Shown here: positions 37,401-45,190 of the stretch, piece by piece
Layout of the letters: each line of letters begins with the position of its first letter
How positions within the stretch are numbered: the stretch's first letter is position 1
Source: Methanosphaera stadtmanae
Lineage (GTDB): Archaea > Methanobacteriota > Methanobacteria > Methanobacteriales > Methanobacteriaceae
NCBI GenBank assembly: GCA_015062825.1
Contig: SUTR01000002.1
Span: forward strand, 25,932 to 89,931
Length of the DNA: 64,000 nucleotides
Reading direction: 5' to 3'
Translations under genes and position numbers: made by a program
The notes under the pieces: model-generated
The model's database searches: none
What the model was told of the DNA's origin: nothing
The model's input: only the letters and a program-made list of their open reading frames with translations

Positions 37401-38859
37401 TAATGGATATAATTCCTATGCAATGATATCAATGACAGGAACATTATTAACAGCAGCCTATGAAAGTAAATGGAAAACTGATGATGATACATTAAGAAAA
37501 GTTGCAAATATTTGGGCTCAAAATGTAATAGATAATGGTGTAGCATGTTGTGATTGTAGTTGTGGAAATGTATTGATGATGGATTGGTCTTTGAAATTTA
37601 TTAATCCAGATTTAATGTCTAGGTTAAAAGCCAAATTGTATCAAGCAACCCAAGATAAACGATTCTTTGAAGATGGATATGGTGAGAGTGATAATGAAAA
37701 TGGAAATGTTAATGGAACCTCAAATGAAACAGGTAACACAACAGAAAATGAAGGCATAAACACTACTGGAAACAGCACAGGAGACAATACTGGAAACAGC
37801 ACAGGAGACAATATAGGTAATAGTACCGGAGAAAATACTGGAAACAATACTGGTGAAAATCCCGGAAACAATACTAGCAATATAAATACAAATAGTACTT
37901 CGCCAATAAACAATACCAATAGCAATAATACTTCAAATGATACTCCAGCATTAACACCTACAAATACAACTAACCCAACAGACAGTACAACACCAACAAA
38001 CAATACAGACTCACCAACACCTATAAACAACACATCAGAGAACAATACACCAACAACCAACAGCAACAACACAGATAATAACCAACAAACAGACAATACT
38101 ACTGTTACAAACAATACACCAACAAATAATACAAATACAACACCAGAGACACCTACAGACATTATTCCAATAAATAATATTACAACAGATGACCATAACA
38201 CGACTTCAAATAACACTGATCCACAGGAAGAAAAAACCCCAACAGATGACACGACAAACAATACACATAATCAAAGCACAACAGATACTAACAAAACAAA
38301 TGATACACCTACAAATCAAACAAATGATACAGAAAATTATACCAATACAACAGTTGATGAAAATACAAAAAACAGTACAGATGAGCAGATAAAAGAAGAT
38401 ACAAATGTTAATGACAATCCTAATGTGACTGATGAAAATAATACCCAAATTCAAGATAATCCAACAGCCACGAATCATACTCAAAAAGATACATCCAATA
38501 TGAATAATACTAACGAAGTATCCAACAAAGATAATGATTTGGTAAATGAAAAGGTTGATGATAATCCGCAAGATACATCACAGACTTCTGAAGAAACACC
38601 GACTGAAAGTTCTCAACAAGAGGATACTTCTAGTCAAACACAAAGTGTAACTGTTAGTGAAGTAACTATTAATTCAGAAGGTTTGGATAGTGGCAATATG
38701 GAAACTGCTGCAACAGCACCTACAGGTAAAATGCACAAATTATTGACATCTAAGAAAGGTTCTGCAATTACTGATTCTGCAATGAGTGCATTGTCAGTTA
38801 TCTTTGTTTTATTGTTATTAGTTTCAGTTGCTTATGGTTATTATAATAAAAGAGAATAA
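31426..38859 (+). CDS. Surface-anchored giant CobN-like chelatase
   Basis: A 2477-residue extracytoplasmic protein. In order: signal peptide (about 1-30); DUF3344-like region (about 60-345); two CARDB-like Ig domains (about 345-560, from PDLTVTNVRINPNN and PDLTISNIIL); a full CobN/Mg-chelatase H-type body (about 570-2085); an Asn/Thr-rich stalk (about 2090-2430); a C-terminal membrane helix (SALSVIFVLLLLVSVAYGYY) and a short basic tail. CobN hallmarks include GRHGTHEWLSGKE with His1311, His1314 and Glu1315, NPKAIQTGKNFY, and a CCDCSC cluster at 2041-2046. CobN normally inserts or handles metal in a tetrapyrrole with the CobST ATPase; no such ATPase is here. The ExbB/DUF2149 pair directly upstream may supply energy instead. 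Confidence 0.9.
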   Translation: MNINLFNDKKYLLIICICIIILACTTNVYADSEYNSKDLETIDNGTVSGGLYSDSYLGYDENNVNINYSSTYKKDKSTSSNNNKNVTNMDDSTIPGTSYNNHENNVETKFDDRNVTYIYKPLPSNAKIKSAHLMVAVYMANMNRNYPVPIELTFNGKTLVNETLSSTYSNSEGPVIINDNINRVTSDYLIHFNVTDDVELDGNYVHIDLTKSQTANVKMATLLIAYDDDDYDLYYYTINYGHDVVNIDDYSSSTRFQGVYSGSRVYDAQLTAYYLASVNAAYKFNGRSLDNIQPQGGYDGYCSWNITRRYHVGTDNNILEYSRLGSYFKIFASTMLVKFYNSNMLPDLTVTNVRINPNNYEYNNSIFLDNENEIIVDLENIGARKANEFNVTLTLNDENYTESVDSLDTFEHKSVVFNVDYNKNITNVNLTVTIDKDNQVSEVSRINNRYNITTDTAYTRFPDLTISNIILDDNIVLKNKTNIKINITNNGLLKSNNFTIDIYMSDDVSRKLIKQSKIDQLEINQSQLINVDWTPSDYGLYTMEIIITYDDKEMNYTNNQMNYTIIVNNPNKLSIFIISDNSGTNSFNQASKAVLEDYAGLIDIQIRTDNQAVTMSNQELTSYMESADIVIAEWISSGVYEKLNNILKDNPHIINNKLNKIFLILEPPVSTTASSVNIIKNSTFYIRGVNKIAQLSNVSSELLYDYYFNTTRGLNYSSVHDYIDNISTIPTLYNQATLYKDLSSVDGYRNMLLWLLNSMNSKLYNKTYTLPPNQLHTPTYGIYREKWYSTIDNEGNWIDGYEEYAKEYINSSRPTIGIIESKMYVDSQQLQPYYAIISKLESMQLNVIPIVAYGGTNEQLEVMLKSFTNESRLEDITLDSEIRIDAMVNMVAYGLGGTDFDKVTPFFSKLNIPILKAVHSDYVSNTEYTLGTTGLGALGGDKWWHIAISEAQGAVTPTFVGGYAYSIDNDTGASISGYVPHDGNIEVLCNSLYNWALLKHLANSDKKVAILYYNYPPGKQNIAASYMDPVESTLNLLNVLKDNGYNVKNIPKNSTILLAQMLSQGTNVANWANGLVEVMVDFNNSSYDEIYGYQYNNTYKIDLENMSEDEINALKDTPGVLLYPVSKFKLWYDQLDEINKLTISEGPVAYIGEYSRMAVQLNYSNFTENIDDWYNGIKELIPATKVNLVLPLINNVTSLLKNYVLTANETYYNEYLKIKEEFLTYNIEGLSGWGEFPGNIMVVERDGIKYFVLPGIQYGNVFITPEPQRGWEGNAEQLYHNTIVPPHYQYLALYSYLQDEGYNAMVFMGRHGTHEWLSGKEVLCSDTDFTTVMTGAIPQIYFYITDGLSEGLTAKRRASAVIIDHLTPPMTLTNLYGNLSYIHTLTEEYEVGDKDKRVELAQEIREIILSEEYDKDMQINVSSLDDDELVSEVNDYINSLTSTLYPYGVHVIGQNWSDEEIALLVTSMLSSEYEYNQAGDTTSLLNEMAYLLDNKEYLNLSNSKRSIVQTNSLKLVNDLIRYGLNDTLNNLTDNPSEGLLKTCQLALEYVNNLKQSTENEIKSFLNALNGGYIEPGSGGDPINNPKAIQTGKNFYQDQSSEVPTKSAYEKSKDLLDITIKSLDNNTRKIVLGIWDTETARDDGQLISLVLRLLGMKPTWSSSPSAGADGKKLRETPEYEELEDMYRPDGYNKTRIDVVIVLDGNFRDLYSRQVGLLDKAFRIALARSYNTIINNQTLIDEYGDKLLEAIDPVMEGIGYYGVSSETLDENAVAKDWIEDFKYYMSLNMTPEQAGEFAISRIFAPPESDYGALISQAVRQSWTFNDTKDLALKYINRMGYIYSSNNWGTYNSKVLERLLNSTTSLYTSRNTNLYGVIDNDDYFDYWGGLYNAMGYINNKDISFNVIRYGENINTTITEIGQFLKREMNTRYYNPQWIKSMMEEDYAGSSYMSKFASNLYGWASVTDKVTNKDWDNMVSVYIEDKYGLGVTDFLNNGYNSYAMISMTGTLLTAAYESKWKTDDDTLRKVANIWAQNVIDNGVACCDCSCGNVLMMDWSLKFINPDLMSRLKAKLYQATQDKRFFEDGYGESDNENGNVNGTSNETGNTTENEGINTTGNSTGDNTGNSTGDNIGNSTGENTGNNTGENPGNNTSNINTNSTSPINNTNSNNTSNDTPALTPTNTTNPTDSTTPTNNTDSPTPINNTSENNTPTTNSNNTDNNQQTDNTTVTNNTPTNNTNTTPETPTDIIPINNITTDDHNTTSNNTDPQEEKTPTDDTTNNTHNQSTTDTNKTNDTPTNQTNDTENYTNTTVDENTKNSTDEQIKEDTNVNDNPNVTDENNTQIQDNPTATNHTQKDTSNMNNTNEVSNKDNDLVNEKVDDNPQDTSQTSEETPTESSQQEDTSSQTQSVTVSEVTINSEGLDSGNMETAATAPTGKMHKLLTSKKGSAITDSAMSALSVIFVLLLLVSVAYGYYNKRE
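37700..38680 (+). repeat. Asn/Thr-rich low-complexity stalk coding region
   Basis: Within the CobN-like gene, this stretch codes for about 330 residues dominated by Asn, Thr, Ser, Asp and Pro. It contains short tandem units such as GNSTGDNTGNST near its start and later many NNT and TPT repeats, with abundant N-x-T/S glycosylation sequons. It is a typical extended, probably glycosylated spacer lifting the enzyme body above the wall. Confidence 0.85.
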
Positions 38860-38871
38860 TTTTCAAATTTC

Positions 38872-38907
38872 TCTATTTTTCTTTTCTTTTTTTTATTACT
38901 TTTTTCA
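38872..38907 (+). terminator. Oligo-T terminator after CobN-like gene
   Basis: Several closely spaced T runs (up to nine T) begin 13 bp after the stop codon. They fit multi-site oligo-T termination in archaea and separate the CobN operon from the adhesin gene, which has its own promoter region. Confidence 0.55.
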
Positions 38908-38923
38908 AATTTTTAACGCCAAA

Positions 38924-39019
38924 AGTAATACTTTTTTTAATATAAATATTAACTATAAATATTATTTACACCATAAATAATAAATAAGGAGTGATAATAA
39001 TTTATTAAAATGTATTACT
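38924..39019 (+). promoter_or_regulatory. Promoter region of the giant adhesin with AGTAWTACT elements
   Basis: AGTAATACT at 38924-38932 directly precedes a TATA-like stretch (TTTTAATATAAATATT), and GTATTACT recurs at 39012-39019. The same element pair occurs before the DUF2162-ExbB-CobN operon, which suggests shared control. The leader also holds an AGTGAT/ATCACT dyad. Confidence 0.45.
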
Positions 39020-39060
39020 AATCACTTCTACAATACTATTATTGAAAATTAGGTGAAAAA

Positions 39061-42000
39061 ATGAATAAAAAGATACTGACGGTACTTTTTATTTCACTTA
39101 CTTTGATAATGTGTTCTGCTGTAGCAGCAGAAAATTTAACTACTACAGAACAAGGTGAAGTAAACGGTGGGGTATATACCCATGCCGTTCAAAAAACACC
39201 TTATAGTAATCAAAGAGCTGGTGGAAATTTAGAAGAAGTGTCGTTTAATATAACCAATAAAGAAGAATCAAATATAAATTATCAAGCAAATTCTGATGAA
39301 AATCAACAAACATACACACAATCAATAAAAGATGTTGATAATGCCAGATTGTATACGATGGTTTATGTTCAAGGAACAAACAACAGATATGGAGCCATAG
39401 TAAATGTAACATTAGATGGAGATAATGATGGTTCCTATGAAACAGTTCTAGAAAATAATAGAGTTTTACAACTACAATCAAGTACAGATGGTACAGTTTA
39501 CACAATTAACGAAAATATAACTAGAGTATATTCAGATTATCTATTATCATATGACATTGCCAAGTATATTAAAGCTGATACTATAAATGTACATGTACAA
39601 ACATATAGTGGAACCGATATGGGAATGGCCGATGCAAAAATCAAATGTATTGGATTATTAGCAGCATATAATGTAACATCTTCAGATGAAAAATATAATT
39701 ACTGGTTTAACACAGGACATGCATGGACAAATAGTGGAACGTCCACAACATTTCCAACTGAAAACACACCAGTGCCTGAACAAGCTATATTAACTCAGGT
39801 TTCTACATCATCCTCAGCATCAGATGTATTTGTAAATGGTGTTTCTTTAGATGCTCAGACACCCTCAAATTATTTTAGTGAAAATGTATGGGATATAACT
39901 GATTTATATGATGAAAGCACAGATATTGTACTTGAAAATCTACCTGGTGAAGGATTGTATGGTAGTAGCTTTAAAACAATATCTGCTGCATTAGTACTTG
40001 CTAATACAGAAGAAGCAGATGTATCCAATGTTAAATTAGATAAAATTAGAGTATCATCTAATGGAGGAGATGCATTAGTATATGTTCCAAACACCATCCA
40101 AGTTTCATTAATCAATGAAGGATCACAAGTAGATAATGCAAAATTAACCTTGAAAATTGGTGATTATACAGAAACAGTAGACATTAGTAATTTAAACAGC
40201 ACTACACAGAATTTTAATTTCATTTATGTTACACAAGAGAAAAATACATATAATACTTCCGTAGAAATAGATTATTTAAATGGTAGCACTGAAACTCTCT
40301 ACACAGGTACTTTAGAAGTTAAATATAACGGTTATATGGGTAAATCTTTTACTGGTGGAGAAAATTTCACAACCAAACGTGAATATGAAGGATTAAATTC
40401 ATTAACTATCATACCTGTGCATGATTATAAAAGTGCTAATTGGGAAAACTTTAGTGCAATAATAAATATTGGCGATTATGGAATTGTAGACGAAGATAAA
40501 TATGTGGAAATGTTATACTATCAGCCATATAATTGGGATTATGACTACGTATTAAACACATATCAACTTTCAATAAATGGCAATAAGTTAAATCCTATAG
40601 CACAATATAATGATACAAAAGGATTTGGAGCTCAATGGGACTTCCCATCAGGATTATTAGTATTTAACATTACAGATGATCTAAAAGCAAACGACTCTAA
40701 TACATTTAATATTACCAGAATAGGTCCTGCAAACTTAGCATTATACACAGGATATATTATAGCCATTTATAAAAATGCAACACAACCATCAATAATAAAA
40801 ATTACAGAAGAAACCGATTTATTAAATACAGAAGCCTCAGGATACGGTACAAACAGTACTACTGCAATATCCTATGCTATTTATAATGATATAAATACTA
40901 CTGATTTAAATTCAAGTAAAATATATGTAGTTACTGGTGCTGCTAATTGGCCAGACAGTAATATATTTATAAATGATGTAAAATATGGTTCAATGTCTGA
41001 TAATTGGAATTACACTCAACAAATGTCCTTTAGCACATATAATGTAACTAATTTAGTTGATGATGAAAATATCATAACATTACAAAGTGTTGAAGATAAT
41101 TTAGTAATTTTTGGTACAATATTAACAATGACTTATAATGAAGAACCAATAAACGTTACAAATGTTTCAGTAACATCAAATAGCAATAACTTCATAGCAA
41201 ATGCAAATAATAATATAAGAGTAACACTTAAAAGTGAAAAAGAACACAGTCCTGTTGAAGTAACATTAAAAATAGATGATGATGAACTAACACAAAGCGT
41301 AGAAAATGTAGGCACTACTACAACAGTAGACTTTAACTATGTTCCAACAACTGCAGGTACTAAAAATGTAGAAGTAACAATCAAATATTTAAATGACACA
41401 ACCGAAACAGCATACACCGGTTCTTTAGAAGCATATCTAAATGGATATATGGGAAAAACTTACACTAATGGAAATAATTTAACTATTAAACGTGAATATG
41501 AAGGTAACTATAATCTATACACTGCTTTAATAAGCAATTATCAATATGCTAGTTGGTCAAATGCAAGTGAAAACTTTGATGCATCCGCTGCAGGATTAAT
41601 GGATTCAAATAAAGTAAGAGACATATTATTCTATTTACCATACAATTGGGATGCTAATGTAGCAGTTAATAGCATTCAATTAGCAGTGAATGATGAAATA
41701 GTAAATCCTATAGCAAATTATAGTGATAGAAAAGGATTTGGTGGATGGGACTACCCATCAGGATTAATAGTATATAATATTACACCAATATTTAAAGCAA
41801 ACGCTATAAATTCATTTAAATTTACAAAATTAACAAATGATCAAGTAGCATTATATGGTGGATATATTGTTGCAATATATGAAAATGCTACAAGCAATAA
41901 TAAAATATTAATAACTGAAGAATGTGATCTTTTATGTGCAGGTTCATCAGGATATGGTGCAAACAGTACAACTGCAACATCATATGCAGTATATGATAAT

Positions 42001-45000
42001 ATAAATACTGATGAATTTGAAAGAGCAAATCTTATTGTAATCTCCGCATCAAGTGATGAAAGAAATGGAAGTATAATTAGTGTAAATGATAAAAATTATG
42101 TTTCAATGAATACAAATTATGATTCATCAAGACAAGTAGCATTAACAAACATTGAAGTGGATAATCTTGTAAATGATACAAATATCATATCCATGAAAAG
42201 TTTAAATGATAATCTAGTATCATACAGCACAATACTCCTTTTAAAAGGTGAAGATACCAACAGCATATCAATCAATAACATAAAAACAAAAACAATTACA
42301 GACCGCGATTTATCTGGTGATTTATTAGCAAATCAACCAAATATAATATCAATAAATATTACAAATGATAAAAAAGAATTAAATGCTCAAATAACAGTAA
42401 AAATAGAAGATATTGAAGAAACATTTGAATTAACAAACTTTACAGGAGAAACAATTTTAAATATCACTTATGAACCAACAAGTATTGGAGAAAAAACATT
42501 AAATATAACAATAAAATATGATGATGACAGTATAACAGAAAATACCACAATACTTAATGCATATTATAATGGATATATGGGTAACTCCTTTAACAATGGA
42601 CAAAACATTACTACCAAACATATTTATACTGGTAATAATTCATTAGTAATCATTCCAATAGAATTCTATTTATCCAATAACTGGCAGGAAACTGAATACA
42701 CTTTCAATACTGCAGATTATGGTATAACCGAACAAAGTAAAATAATAGATGTATTATACTATCAAGGATACAACTGGTTAAAAAATAACGAAAATATGAC
42801 AATAGTATTAAATAATGAACCAATGCCTGAATCAATTTCACAATATAATGATACAAAAGGATTTGGAAATTATAATTATCCATCCGGTCTTTTAGTATTC
42901 CAGACTAATAAAAACCAATTTAAAGCAAATAGTGAAAATTCAATAATCCTATTAGCAGAGGGCAATGATCGGGCATTATACGGAGGATATTTCGTAGTAA
43001 TATATGCAAACAATACTGAAGAAACAGACATTATTATTAATGAAGGATCAGACATATTGAATCCAGAATCAAGTGGATATGGAGCAAATAGTACAAATAC
43101 AATAGCATATGCAAATTATGAAAATATCAATGCAGGCGATGCATTATTATACACAATATCTGCAGCAGCAGATAAAACAAATGGCAGCAAAATCATAGTC
43201 AACAACAAAGAATACGAATCACTGGCAGACAATTATAATAATATATCCAGAATCAGCATTGTAGAATCAAACATAGACAACATAGTTAATGGTACAAACC
43301 TCATAAGCTTACAAAGTATTAATGACAACCTATTTGCAATGAGCACAATACTTGTAGTTAAACATCCTACAACACCAAATGTAATTGTAAATAATGTAGA
43401 TGTTCCTGCAAGCAAAGGAGACTTACTTGTAGAAACAGCCAATACAATCAGCATAAACATTACAAATAATCAAAGTGCAGCAACAGCCACATTAAACATA
43501 ACAATAGACAATGAAAGTACAACAAGAACCTTAGAAAACTTTACAGGTGAAACTACCCTCGAAATAACATATAATCCAACTACCACAGGTTCAAAAGACA
43601 TTAAAGTAGAAATCATATACAATGATACAACACAAACATTATACGAAGGAACAATTAACGCATACTACAATGGATACCGAGGAAAATCATTCACAAACGG
43701 AGAAAATTTCACTACACAAAGACAATATGAAGGTAAAAACACTTTAATACTTGAACAATTCAACTACTACAACTGGAAAGAAGACAGCAAAGCAATATAT
43801 GATGCAACACAACTAGACAATGATAAAATAATAGATGTATTATACTACCAAGGATACAACTGGGATAAATACTTAAACTTCACATTAAAAGTAAATGATG
43901 AAGAATCACCAATTATTGCAAACTACAGTGACAGCAAAGGATTTGGAACATACAATTACCCAAGTGGAGTAGTAGTATTCAATATAACAGGACAATTTAA
44001 AGCAGGACAAATAAACCAAATTACCCCAATACAATTAGAAAACAACAATAACATACTCTACGGTGGAATACTTATAATAATTTATGCAAACAATACAGAA
44101 ACAACCAGCATATTAATAAATGAAGGAGCAGACATCTTAAACCCAGAATCAAGTGGATTGACATCAAATGATTATACAATTGCATACTCAAATTATGAAA
44201 ATATAAAAACCGGAAATGCATCATTATACACAATATCCGCAGCAGCAGATAAAACAAATGGCAGCAAAATCATAGTCAACAACAAAGAATATCAATCATT
44301 AGCAGACAACTATGACAACACATCAAAACTAAGCATTATAGAAACAAACATAGACAATTTAGTAAATGGTACAAACCTCATAAGCTTGCAAAGCATTAAT
44401 GACAACTTATTTGCAATGGGTACAATACTTGTAGTAACTCATCCATCAGAATTAACATTAAAAGTTGACACTACAAAATTCACCATAGGAAGCACTGCTA
44501 ATATAAGTGCAAGTATCTATGATGGTGAAAGTATAGTTACTGAAATCAACAAAGGAAAAGTAGTATTTAAAGTTAATGGAAAAACATTAAAAGATGCAAA
44601 TGACAAAGTTATCTATGTTAAAATAATTAATGGAACAGCCACAATTACTGATTATGAAATTCCAGAAAGTTGGGCTAAAGAAGGAATTACAATAGAAGCA
44701 GTATACTCTGGTTCAACACAATACAGTTCATTAAGAAGTCAAAAAGAAGTAATGGAAATAACAAACGCAGACTTAACAATCACTACACAAAACGTAGCTG
44801 CCAAAATAGGTCAAACCATAACTCTTAATGCTACAATTGACGGAGGATTAACCACAATCAATACTGGAAAAGTAGTCTTTAAAATCAATGGAAAAACATT
44901 AAAAGATACTGATGGAAAAGTAATCTACCTAAATGTGACAAATGGTCAAGCAAGTCTAGAATTCACAATACCAGATAACTACAAAGCAAAAGAATACTCT

Positions 45001-45072
45001 ATACAAGCAACATACATTTCCACAAATTATGAACGTATAGAAGATACAAAAACATTAACAGTAACTAAATAA
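39061..45072 (+). CDS. Giant adhesin-like protein with DUF3344-like repeats
   Basis: A 2003-residue secreted protein. Signal peptide about 1-23 (ends VAAEN). Residues about 25-320 resemble the N-terminal region of the CobN-like protein: compare EQGEVNGGVYTHAV with DNGTVSGGLYSDSY, and NENITRVYSDYLLS with NDNINRVTSDYLIH. Four repeat units of about 370 residues follow, each with a NGYMGKS-type start, a YYQGYNW motif and a SGYGANS motif. Two Ig-like modules (KVVFKVNGKTLKD, KVVFKINGKTLKD) end the protein at TLTVTK, without a membrane anchor. The GGTGA site before the ATG fixes the start. It is likely a wall-associated partner or adhesin; its shared N-terminus and promoter motif tie it to the chelatase. 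Confidence 0.85.
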   Translation: MNKKILTVLFISLTLIMCSAVAAENLTTTEQGEVNGGVYTHAVQKTPYSNQRAGGNLEEVSFNITNKEESNINYQANSDENQQTYTQSIKDVDNARLYTMVYVQGTNNRYGAIVNVTLDGDNDGSYETVLENNRVLQLQSSTDGTVYTINENITRVYSDYLLSYDIAKYIKADTINVHVQTYSGTDMGMADAKIKCIGLLAAYNVTSSDEKYNYWFNTGHAWTNSGTSTTFPTENTPVPEQAILTQVSTSSSASDVFVNGVSLDAQTPSNYFSENVWDITDLYDESTDIVLENLPGEGLYGSSFKTISAALVLANTEEADVSNVKLDKIRVSSNGGDALVYVPNTIQVSLINEGSQVDNAKLTLKIGDYTETVDISNLNSTTQNFNFIYVTQEKNTYNTSVEIDYLNGSTETLYTGTLEVKYNGYMGKSFTGGENFTTKREYEGLNSLTIIPVHDYKSANWENFSAIINIGDYGIVDEDKYVEMLYYQPYNWDYDYVLNTYQLSINGNKLNPIAQYNDTKGFGAQWDFPSGLLVFNITDDLKANDSNTFNITRIGPANLALYTGYIIAIYKNATQPSIIKITEETDLLNTEASGYGTNSTTAISYAIYNDINTTDLNSSKIYVVTGAANWPDSNIFINDVKYGSMSDNWNYTQQMSFSTYNVTNLVDDENIITLQSVEDNLVIFGTILTMTYNEEPINVTNVSVTSNSNNFIANANNNIRVTLKSEKEHSPVEVTLKIDDDELTQSVENVGTTTTVDFNYVPTTAGTKNVEVTIKYLNDTTETAYTGSLEAYLNGYMGKTYTNGNNLTIKREYEGNYNLYTALISNYQYASWSNASENFDASAAGLMDSNKVRDILFYLPYNWDANVAVNSIQLAVNDEIVNPIANYSDRKGFGGWDYPSGLIVYNITPIFKANAINSFKFTKLTNDQVALYGGYIVAIYENATSNNKILITEECDLLCAGSSGYGANSTTATSYAVYDNINTDEFERANLIVISASSDERNGSIISVNDKNYVSMNTNYDSSRQVALTNIEVDNLVNDTNIISMKSLNDNLVSYSTILLLKGEDTNSISINNIKTKTITDRDLSGDLLANQPNIISINITNDKKELNAQITVKIEDIEETFELTNFTGETILNITYEPTSIGEKTLNITIKYDDDSITENTTILNAYYNGYMGNSFNNGQNITTKHIYTGNNSLVIIPIEFYLSNNWQETEYTFNTADYGITEQSKIIDVLYYQGYNWLKNNENMTIVLNNEPMPESISQYNDTKGFGNYNYPSGLLVFQTNKNQFKANSENSIILLAEGNDRALYGGYFVVIYANNTEETDIIINEGSDILNPESSGYGANSTNTIAYANYENINAGDALLYTISAAADKTNGSKIIVNNKEYESLADNYNNISRISIVESNIDNIVNGTNLISLQSINDNLFAMSTILVVKHPTTPNVIVNNVDVPASKGDLLVETANTISINITNNQSAATATLNITIDNESTTRTLENFTGETTLEITYNPTTTGSKDIKVEIIYNDTTQTLYEGTINAYYNGYRGKSFTNGENFTTQRQYEGKNTLILEQFNYYNWKEDSKAIYDATQLDNDKIIDVLYYQGYNWDKYLNFTLKVNDEESPIIANYSDSKGFGTYNYPSGVVVFNITGQFKAGQINQITPIQLENNNNILYGGILIIIYANNTETTSILINEGADILNPESSGLTSNDYTIAYSNYENIKTGNASLYTISAAADKTNGSKIIVNNKEYQSLADNYDNTSKLSIIETNIDNLVNGTNLISLQSINDNLFAMGTILVVTHPSELTLKVDTTKFTIGSTANISASIYDGESIVTEINKGKVVFKVNGKTLKDANDKVIYVKIINGTATITDYEIPESWAKEGITIEAVYSGSTQYSSLRSQKEVMEITNADLTITTQNVAAKIGQTITLNATIDGGLTTINTGKVVFKINGKTLKDTDGKVIYLNVTNGQASLEFTIPDNYKAKEYSIQATYISTNYERIEDTKTLTVTK
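40330..44450 (+). repeat. Four tandem ~1.1-kb repeat units in the giant adhesin
   Basis: The recurring N-G-Y-x-G motif is encoded at 40330, 41443, 42571 and 43672, giving periods of 1113, 1128 and 1101 bp. Units 3 and 4 are the youngest: segments beginning at 43151 and 44228 (1077 bp apart) are nearly identical at the DNA level over at least 60 bases, while the other unit pairs match mainly as protein. Confidence 0.85.
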
Positions 45073-45190
45073 AAAAAAAAATATTGGAGATAATTCATTC
45101 TCCAATAAATACTTTTTCTATTTTTAAGCATTTAAATCAAGTAATCTAATTTATAATTTCCCAATCATTTCTTATTTTCAAAAATATTCT

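Noticed and set aside
37700..38680. Repeat array that might be mistaken for CRISPR
   Set aside because: The units are in-frame Asn/Thr codons of varying length, with no constant repeat and spacer pattern; no cas gene is in the window.
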